Below, in pieces: positions 58,259 to 64,000 of a DNA stretch of 64,000 nt. The number at the start of each line of letters is the position of its first letter. The stretch's first letter is position 1. The notes beneath the pieces were generated by a model that saw only the letters and a program-made list of their open reading frames with translations, did not search any database and was not told the origin of the DNA. Source of the stretch: Paractinoplanes maris (GTDB lineage: Bacteria; Actinomycetota; Actinomycetes; Mycobacteriales; Micromonosporaceae). The stretch is taken from NCBI RefSeq assembly GCF_023544465.1, contig NZ_JALPVL010000018.1:124001-188000 (forward strand). The letters are read 5' to 3'. A program made the translations under genes and the position numbers.

Positions 58259-60943
58259 TCAGGCGCCGGGACGGGCCGGGCGGCCGGCGCCGATGCAGAC
58301 GAAGCCGGACGCGATGGCCATCACGCGTTCGTCGTCCGCGTTCTCGCGCTGGGCGGCGGCGAGCGCCTCGGCGGCCGGGACGCCCGCGGCCAGGCGGGTG
58401 TGCAGGGCTGACATCAGCGGTGCGGTCTGTGCGTCGAGCACGGGCAGCACCGATGCCACCACCTGCACGGCGCCGAGTGCGAGGAAGGTCGCGCTCAGGC
58501 CCAGCAGTTCGTTGCCCGCCGCGACGACGTTGCGCCCGCCGTCGCATGACGCCAGCACCACCGTGTGCGGGACGCCGGTCAGCCGCTCCAGGTCGTAGAC
58601 CATGAGCGGGCCGTCGGCGAACCGCAGCGAGGAGAACAGCGGGTTGTGCTGGTGGGCGGTGCCGTGCGCGGCCAGGTGGGCCAGCGTCGCGCCGTCCATC
58701 GTGCCGGTGACGGCCGCGACCGTCGCGTCGGCGCCGATCAGAGGCTTCCCGTCGTAGATCTGGGCGACGTCGAGCGCCTCGGCCTCGGCGCCGGGCAGAT
58801 CGGGCCCCGCGCACACCGCCACCGGTCCGTCCACGGTGGATTCGCGTGCTGTCGCGCGCGCCCACAGCATGGCTGACGGCGCCACGACCATCGGGCGCCC
58901 GGCGCACGAGGGCAGCAGCGCCCACGGCAGCGACTGCAACGGCCCGGTCGGCACCAGCACCAGCGGCCGGTCCGCGGTCTCGGTCAGCGGGCTCAGGATC
59001 AGCCGGTCGAGCCGCCGGGCGGCGTCCCGCACGAGCGCGAGGGCGCCGGCCCGGTCGTCGCGTCCGGTCGCGTCGGCGGCCAACCGGCCCAGCCCGAACG
59101 GCAACCGGCGCACGAGGTCGCGCACCTCGGCGGTCGCGGCCAGGCGGTGATGGCGCATCCCGGCCGGCGTCATCGTCACCGCGTGCAGCTCCGGGCCGTG
59201 CTCGACGAACTCGATCAGGGCCCGCTCGCCCAGGGAACCGGCGACGGCCGCGGCCGACGGCGCCAGGGCCGACCGGGCGGTCCCGGCCTGCCTGGACCAC
59301 CGCGCGTGGTCGCGGATCCGGCGCTCCAGCGCGATCTGCCGCCGCACCAGGGCGGCCACGGGGCTGCCGGCCTTGCGCAGCTGGAGGATCTCGACGGCCA
59401 CCGACCGCAGATCGGCCAGGTCACCGGCCAGCACGTCGTCGTCCGGCGGCCGGACCGGGCGGCGCATCAGGTGCACGGCCCGCCCCAGCTCGGCCCACTC
59501 CCAGATGCCCAGCGGACGGCCGCGGCGGACGGCCACCTCCAGGCCGAGATCGACCAGATCCGTACGGTGGCCGGCCGCGTGCGCACGCAGGTCGGTGGCG
59601 CCGATGGTCGCCGCGTGGTCGCCCAGCACGGTCAGGCCGGCCCGGACCGCCCGGGTCGCCCCGCCCGGGTCGTCCGCGGCCAGCCGCCGGGTCGCCTCGG
59701 CGTACCAGCCCCGGGCCCGCAGCAGGGCCGGGCCCCGCCGGCGGGCCTCGGCTGCGACACCAAGGTGACGTTGCGCGGTGGCCGGCTGGCCCTTGGCCCG
59801 GGCCACCCGGGCGGCGAGCAGCCGTCCTTCGAGCGCCGCCACCGGCCAGCGGTGCGGGAGCACCGCCTCGACGGTCTTGTCGATCGCGGCGAGCGAGGGC
59901 GTCGTGCCGCCGGCCTCACGGATCGACAGGACGGCGAGCCGGGCCAGCGGCACCCAGTCGGCCCGGCCCTGGCGCGCGAACTCGCGCAGCGCCCGGCAGG
60001 CCTGACCCAGCGCGAGCGGCAGGTCGCCGTCGACCGCCGCGACCCGGGCCAGCAGCAGGCGCACCTCGGGCAGCCCGAGCCGGCTGCGGGTCCGTTCGAA
60101 CTCGGCCACCGCCTGCTCGGCCGTCTCCCGGGCCTCCGAGATCAGGCGGGCCGACAACAGCAGGTCGGTGCGGTCGGTCAGCAGCGGGCCGAGCTGCGCC
60201 CGCAGACCCTCGATGATCTCTTCGGCCTCGTCGAAATGGGCCAGCGCGGCCGGGATGTCGCCCCGCAACGACTGGACGAAGCCGAGGTTGGCCAGCGCGT
60301 AGCCGTTCTGCAGGGTGAGCCCGAGATCGCGGCACAGCCGCACCGCCTCGTCGAGATCGGCCAGGGCGGCCGCGTGCTCGCGGCGCTGGGCGTGCAGCAC
60401 GCCCCGGTTGAAGACGACACGCTGCACCCACAGGTCGTCGCCGGCCCGGCGCAGTGGCGGAAGGGCTACGCGGTAACGCTCCAGGGCCTCACCGAGGCGC
60501 CCCAGCTGGTGCAGGATCGCGCCTTCCTGAGCGCGGGCGCGGGCCCCCTCGACGTGGTCGAGACGCTGGACGGCGGCGCGGATCTCGCGCAGGGCATCCC
60601 GGGGACGGCCGCGCAGATTCAACGCGTACGCGAAGGTCATCTGAGCCTCGGCGCCGAGCCGGGGCAGGGCGGCGGTGCGCGCGACCTCCATCGCCCGCCG
60701 CAGGTGACGGACCGCGCGGTCGAGGTCTTTGTGGTGGATCGCGGCCAGCCCGCGGGCCCGCTGAGCGATCACGGTGGCGGCCTGGTCACCGCTGCGCCGG
60801 GCCAGGGTGAGGGCCTGGACGGCGAGGTCGTCCGCGCGCTCCGGGTCACCCTCGGCCACCCGCAGCGCGTCCTCGGCTGCCTCCCGTGCGGCCGACGCTC
60901 CCACACCTAACAGAGACGACGCGGCCGGATTCCTGTCAACCAC
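58259..60943 (-). CDS. TPR-CHAT domain protein (caspase-like peptidase)
   Basis: 894 residues, soluble. The N-terminal two thirds (about 20-450) are helical with many TPR-like units (ALANLGFVQSLRGDIPAALAHFDEAEE, AILHQLGRLGEALERY). The C-terminal CHAT domain holds the catalytic pair His760 (AHLAAHGTAHQHNP) and Cys800 (VVLASCDGG), as in separase/caspase-like peptidases. The protein is divergent, 92 bases apart, from a subtilisin-like protease with an ECF sigma factor beyond. Known CHAT proteins take part in proteolytic switches and biological conflict; a role in this cluster is inferred. Stop codon abuts the VWA gene's stop. Confidence 0.92.
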   Translation of the reverse strand: MVDRNPAASSLLGVGASAAREAAEDALRVAEGDPERADDLAVQALTLARRSGDQAATVIAQRARGLAAIHHKDLDRAVRHLRRAMEVARTAALPRLGAEAQMTFAYALNLRGRPRDALREIRAAVQRLDHVEGARARAQEGAILHQLGRLGEALERYRVALPPLRRAGDDLWVQRVVFNRGVLHAQRREHAAALADLDEAVRLCRDLGLTLQNGYALANLGFVQSLRGDIPAALAHFDEAEEIIEGLRAQLGPLLTDRTDLLLSARLISEARETAEQAVAEFERTRSRLGLPEVRLLLARVAAVDGDLPLALGQACRALREFARQGRADWVPLARLAVLSIREAGGTTPSLAAIDKTVEAVLPHRWPVAALEGRLLAARVARAKGQPATAQRHLGVAAEARRRGPALLRARGWYAEATRRLAADDPGGATRAVRAGLTVLGDHAATIGATDLRAHAAGHRTDLVDLGLEVAVRRGRPLGIWEWAELGRAVHLMRRPVRPPDDDVLAGDLADLRSVAVEILQLRKAGSPVAALVRRQIALERRIRDHARWSRQAGTARSALAPSAAAVAGSLGERALIEFVEHGPELHAVTMTPAGMRHHRLAATAEVRDLVRRLPFGLGRLAADATGRDDRAGALALVRDAARRLDRLILSPLTETADRPLVLVPTGPLQSLPWALLPSCAGRPMVVAPSAMLWARATARESTVDGPVAVCAGPDLPGAEAEALDVAQIYDGKPLIGADATVAAVTGTMDGATLAHLAAHGTAHQHNPLFSSLRFADGPLMVYDLERLTGVPHTVVLASCDGGRNVVAAGNELLGLSATFLALGAVQVVASVLPVLDAQTAPLMSALHTRLAAGVPAAEALAAAQRENADDERVMAIASGFVCIGAGRPARPGA

Positions 60944-61035
60944 TTTACGGTCAGGACCGGCGTATCAGCCGTTGCTTTCACCCCTCTGTACGCGTAGGAC
61001 TGACTGCAGGCAACGCCGGAAAGGGTGTGCCCATC
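60944..61035. promoter_or_regulatory. Divergent CHAT/subtilase promoter region
   Basis: 92 bases between the two start codons. Both start sites lack a strong ribosome binding site. No perfect dyad is visible. An ECF sigma factor is encoded downstream, so an ECF-type -35/-10 pair would be expected here, but I could not recognise a GGAAC-like element. Confidence 0.4.
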
Positions 61036-62301
61036 ATGGATCAGGAACGTTCACGGAGGCTCGATCTCCAGGTCGGCAACGAGATCGTTGTCGAGCTGGA
61101 GTACGTACCGCTGGTCAGCGAGGAGCTGATCCATTTCGGCGTGACCGTCGACGGCGAACCGGACCGGAACCAGCGCCTCGGCCTGGGCCGTCTGAGGTTG
61201 AAGGGTCTGGCGGTCGAGGACACCGCCGCGACCACCGACCCCGGCGCCGGTGTCGGCGACGACGCCCGCGGGCACTGGAAGAAGGCGCTGGGCGCGATCC
61301 TGGCCGGCGACGGCCCTGAACCGACCAATCTCGACGTCTGCCTGGCCGCAATGCGGTCCTGGTTCGCCGGGAAGTACGGCGGTTTCGTGCCCGCCTTCGG
61401 AAAGAACCGCGGACTGCAGGACGTCGAGGGCCTCCCCTACATCAGCGGCGGCGGCGTAAGCAAGGTGCCCACCCTTCCGCGGACGCCACCACCCGCCATC
61501 GGCCGGGTGGGATCACCGGACGGAGCCGGTGTCCGGGTCGGTCTGGCCGACACGCCGATCTTCGCCAACGCGCAGCTCGAAGGACGCTACGACAAGGATG
61601 TCGCCACGTTCGTACCGGAGGGTGTGGTCAAGCCGGCATCCGGGCACGCGACCTTCATCGCCGGCCTGGTGCTGCAGCGGGCCCCCGGCGCCTTCCTGGT
61701 CGTCCGGCCGGCCCTCGGCACCGACGCCCACGGCACCAGCTGGGACGTCGCGACCTCGCTGATGGCCTTCCTCGACGAGAAGAACCGGGTCGACGTCCTG
61801 CCGCTGGCCCTGGGGACGTACACCATGGACGGCCGGCCCCCGCTGGTCCTGACCCGGGCCATGGAACGCCTGACGTCACGCACCGTCGTGGTGGCCGCGG
61901 CCGGTAACCACGGCAAGGAACCGTTCTCCGGCCCACCCGGCCAGTTGACCAGCAGGACCGTCACCCATCCGGCCTCGGAACCCCGCGTCTGCGCTGTCGC
62001 CGCGGCGGACGCCGACGGCAAGCTCGCGGAGTTCAGTCCCCCCGACCTGCCCTGGTTCCAGTTGAAGGCGCGTGGCGTGGACGTCTCGAGCCTGTATCTC
62101 GATGCGAGGGTTCAGATCGACGCCGACCAGGAGCCGGAGCGATTCGAGGGATTCGCCAGCTGGAGCGGCTCCTCGTTCGCGGTCGCGACAGTGGCCGGCG
62201 AGATCGCCCGGCGGACTGTGCCCGGTCGTGTCACCGCGCGTGAAGCACTCGACCAGATCCTGGCCCACGGTGCCGACGGCATCTGGAGAGCCAGGGATTG
62301 A
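61036..62301 (+). CDS. Cytoplasmic subtilisin-like (S8) serine protease
   Basis: 421 residues. The triad is in order: Asp172 (VRVGLADTPIF), His204 (SGHATFIAGL), Ser380 (WSGSSFAVATVAGEIA), with oxyanion Asn291 in AAAGNHG. It has no signal peptide or pro-domain of the usual kind; instead the first 160 residues make an unfamiliar domain (DLQVGNEIVVELEYVPLVSEELIHFG). So the protease is expected in the cytoplasm. The ATG at 61036 gives this N-terminus; a longer frame upstream crosses the promoter region. It is divergent from the CHAT gene and 54 bases upstream of an ECF sigma factor gene. Confidence 0.9.
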   Translation: MDQERSRRLDLQVGNEIVVELEYVPLVSEELIHFGVTVDGEPDRNQRLGLGRLRLKGLAVEDTAATTDPGAGVGDDARGHWKKALGAILAGDGPEPTNLDVCLAAMRSWFAGKYGGFVPAFGKNRGLQDVEGLPYISGGGVSKVPTLPRTPPPAIGRVGSPDGAGVRVGLADTPIFANAQLEGRYDKDVATFVPEGVVKPASGHATFIAGLVLQRAPGAFLVVRPALGTDAHGTSWDVATSLMAFLDEKNRVDVLPLALGTYTMDGRPPLVLTRAMERLTSRTVVVAAAGNHGKEPFSGPPGQLTSRTVTHPASEPRVCAVAAADADGKLAEFSPPDLPWFQLKARGVDVSSLYLDARVQIDADQEPERFEGFASWSGSSFAVATVAGEIARRTVPGRVTAREALDQILAHGADGIWRARD

Positions 62302-62355
62302 CCGCGAGCCGGCGTCGCGGCCGGTTCACCAAGGGAAGGGAACCGGCCGAGGCTG

Positions 62356-62961
62356 ATGCCCGACGACGAACCACTGGCGGGGCTGATCGAACGCGCCAAG
62401 AACGGTGACCGGGTGGCGTGGAACGCGATCGTGGCCCGGTTCGCCCCGCTGGTGTGGTCGGTCTGCCTCCGGTCGGGTCTCTCCCGCACGGACGCCGAGG
62501 ACGCCTGCCAGGGTGTCTGGATGCGCCTGGTGGAGCAGCTGGACAAGCTCCGCGAGCCGGCCGCCCTGCCCGGGTGGCTCGTCACCACGACGCGCCGCGA
62601 GGGCATCCGGGTGCAGCGCCTGGCCCGCCAGCGCGAGCTCGTCGAGCGCCGCGCCGTCCGGGAGAAGGAGCTGACCGCCGGCCAGGACCTCCCGGACCAC
62701 GGGCTCCTGGCAGTGGAGCGGCAACAGGCTTTGCGCACGGCGTTCGCCGAGCTGTCGGAACCGTGCCGGCGCCTGCTGACCCTGCTGCTCCACGATCCCC
62801 CGCTGCCGTATGCCGAGATCGGCGCGAGGATGGGCAGGCCGGTGGGCAGCCTCGGGCCGAGCCGGGCCCGATGCCTCGACAAGCTTCGCCGGCACCCGGC
62901 GATTCTCGGCCTGACCGGCACGGAGCATGAGCACACGGGGCGAGGGAACGACGATGGATGA
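62356..62961 (+). CDS. ECF-family RNA polymerase sigma factor
   Basis: 201 residues. Region 2 has FAPLVWSVCLRSGLSRTDAEDACQGVWMRLVEQLDKLREPAALPGWLVTTTRREG, and region 4 has LSEPCRRLLTLLLHDPPLPYAEIGARMGRPVGSLGPSRARCLDKLRR, both complete. It is the third gene of the CHAT/subtilase cluster and overlaps the following small gene by eight bases. It may direct transcription of the cluster itself. No classical zinc anti-sigma factor gene is next to it. Confidence 0.93.
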   Translation: MPDDEPLAGLIERAKNGDRVAWNAIVARFAPLVWSVCLRSGLSRTDAEDACQGVWMRLVEQLDKLREPAALPGWLVTTTRREGIRVQRLARQRELVERRAVREKELTAGQDLPDHGLLAVERQQALRTAFAELSEPCRRLLTLLLHDPPLPYAEIGARMGRPVGSLGPSRARCLDKLRRHPAILGLTGTEHEHTGRGNDDG

Positions 62962-63418
62962 CCGGTGGCATGACGACGAGCACCTGCTCGCCGCGCTCGC
63001 GGAGTCGCTGAGCGCCGCGGAGGCGGTGCCGGCCCGGGTGGTCGCGCTCGGCGAGGCGGCCTTCGACTGGCGGACGATCGACGCGGAGCTGGCCGCCCTG
63101 ACGTACGACTCGGCCGTCGACCCGGTGCCGGACGAGCCGGCACTGGTCCGGGCCGAGGTGGCTTCCCTGCGGTCGTTGCGGTTCCAGGCCCCCGCGGTGG
63201 CCGTCGTGCTCGAGATCACCGACGACGCCCTGGTCGGCCAGATCCTGCCGCCCCGGCCGGCCGGCGTCTCCCTGATGAGCTCGATCGGTGAGGGCACCGA
63301 CGTCGAAGCCGACGACCTGGGCTACTTCGTCTTCCGCCCGGTGCCGCGAGGCTCGTTCCGCCTGCTGTGCCGCACCCGTCCCGGCCCCGAGCTGCTCACC
63401 AGCTGGTTCCAGCTCTAG
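62954..63418 (+). CDS. Small partner protein of the ECF sigma factor
   Basis: 154 residues. The N-terminal third (LLAALAESLSAAEAVPARVVALGEAAFDWRTIDAELAALTYDSA) is a pattern I associate with proteins encoded beside ECF factors in actinobacterial CHAT-type clusters. The remainder is beta-rich (FQAPAVAVVLEITDDALVGQI, GYFVFRPVPRGSFRLLCR) and resembles a carboxypeptidase-regulatory-like fold. ATG at 62954 has GAGGGA upstream and overlaps the sigma gene's end by eight bases. It may act as an anti-sigma or adaptor, which is inference from position. Confidence 0.75.
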   Translation: MDDRWHDDEHLLAALAESLSAAEAVPARVVALGEAAFDWRTIDAELAALTYDSAVDPVPDEPALVRAEVASLRSLRFQAPAVAVVLEITDDALVGQILPPRPAGVSLMSSIGEGTDVEADDLGYFVFRPVPRGSFRLLCRTRPGPELLTSWFQL

Positions 63419-63545
63419 GCGACGCCGTACGGAATCGCTGTTGACCGGCCCGGGGCGAGACACCGAGGCGGGCCGAGAAAAGTCGCATCTTCAGGCCGTA
63501 TACGGACCTGACGGTGCCGTGTGACCGGGGTCTCGTGATCTTGCG

Positions 63546-63576
63546 TTGACTTGAAGTGCGGTTGAGGTTCTAGGTT
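63546..63576 (+). promoter_or_regulatory. sodN promoter with 19-bp spacer
   Basis: TTGACT (63546-63551) and TAGGTT (63571-63576) are separated by 19 bases, as in MerR-controlled promoters. The stretch between is a weak dyad around AAGTGCGGTT. A GAGAGAGGA ribosome binding site follows at 63590, so the transcript should have a short leader. The core agrees with the merR promoter at 46553-46583 in 21 of 31 positions. Confidence 0.6.
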
Positions 63577-63604
63577 TGAGAACCGATCCCGAGAGAGGAC
63601 CCCG

Positions 63605-64000
63605 ATGCGACTGCCCCGCCTCTTCACGCCGCGCACCACGGTGAGCGCCCACTGCGACCTGCCCTGCGGCGTCTACGACCCCGCCCAGGCGCGGATCGAG
63701 GCTGAGTCGGTCAAGGCCATTTGCGAGAAATACCAGGCCAACGAGGACCCGGAGTTCCGTACGCGTGCCCTGATCATCAAGGAGCAGCGCGCCGAGCTGG
63801 TCAAGCACCACCTGTGGGTGCTGTGGACCGACTACTTCAAGGCGCCGCACTTCGAGCAGTACCCCGAGCTGCACACCCTGTTCAACGAGGCCACCAAGCT
63901 GGCCGGTGGGGGCGGGGCCAAGGGCTCGGCCGACCCCGAGGTCGCCGACCGCCTCCTCGCCAAGATCGAGGAGATCTCGACGATCTTCTGGGCGACCAAG
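63605..64000 (+). CDS. sodN: Nickel superoxide dismutase (cut at window edge)
   Basis: 132 codons are present and the gene runs off the right edge, probably only a few residues before its stop, since the family is about 131 long. After a 15-residue leader (MRLPRLFTPRTTVSA) comes the mature N-terminus HCDLPCGVYDP, the nickel hook in which His1, Cys2 and Cys6 bind Ni. The leader must be removed by a SodX-type peptidase, which in most genomes is encoded next downstream. It is a cytoplasmic hexamer that dismutates superoxide. A good ribosome binding site precedes the ATG. Confidence 0.96.
   Translation, partial: MRLPRLFTPRTTVSAHCDLPCGVYDPAQARIEAESVKAICEKYQANEDPEFRTRALIIKEQRAELVKHHLWVLWTDYFKAPHFEQYPELHTLFNEATKLAGGGGAKGSADPEVADRLLAKIEEISTIFWATK

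Noticed and set aside
58846..60910. Long plus-strand frames opposite the CHAT gene
   Set aside because: No motif, biased composition; the minus-strand gene has TPRs and an intact CHAT dyad.

Overview
The window looks like chromosomal DNA of a high-GC, developmentally complex actinomycete. Base composition is strongly GC-biased throughout, GTG and TTG starts are common, several genes seem to be transcribed without a leader, and many families are typical of mycelial actinobacteria: an SCO6745-like protein, DUF6082, an RsbU/V/W partner switch, MmyB-type XRE regulators, LPxTG-tailed exoproteins, nickel superoxide dismutase and a selenocysteine-dependent formate dehydrogenase. Micromonosporaceae (for example Actinoplanes) is my best guess, but that is inference; there is no rRNA here to fix the taxon.

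1-15 kb is a signalling island. It holds a membrane GGDEF-EAL protein, an orphan HPt protein, a response regulator with a degenerate HD-GYP-like domain, a CheY-like receiver, a double-GAF histidine kinase, a PAS hybrid kinase, a STAND-type ATPase, a DivIVA/FilP-like coiled-coil protein, and a SpoIIE phosphatase beside an RsbV/RsbW pair. 15-39 kb is mixed: a secreted LamG-like protein, a Ser/Thr kinase, XRE/SDR and MarR/MFS regulator-target pairs, a LacI regulator with two dyads upstream, Lrp beside alanine dehydrogenase, an aldo/keto reductase, a secreted GH15 glucoamylase, a flavocytochrome-type reductase and a D,D-carboxypeptidase with a very long Pro/Ala-rich cytoplasmic tail.

40-53 kb carries all four parts of the selenocysteine machinery: selA-selB, tRNA-Sec (anticodon TCA) and selD. 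It also carries the substrate gene, fdhA, in which an in-frame UGA at 52276-52278 is followed by a SECIS hairpin with loop GGUCU. fdhA-fdhB-nrfD overlap one another and encode a molybdenum or tungsten formate dehydrogenase, its four-cluster ferredoxin subunit and an NrfD-type membrane anchor. A MerR regulator with a perfect operator dyad and a twelve-copy 16-bp tandem repeat lie between selD and nrfD.

53-64 kb holds two tandem LPITG-anchored paralogues plus the remnant of a third, and a membrane-anchored binding-protein/VWA fusion. A divergent cluster follows: a TPR-CHAT protease-like protein facing a subtilisin-like protease without a signal peptide, an ECF sigma factor and a small overlapping partner gene. 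This cluster is the best candidate for a little-described system. The window ends inside sodN (Ni-SOD); its promoter resembles the merR promoter 17 kb away.

Short tandem repeats (10, 15, 16, 17, 30 and about 50 bp units) recur between genes and inside low-complexity coding regions. I saw no insertion sequence, prophage, CRISPR array or rRNA.
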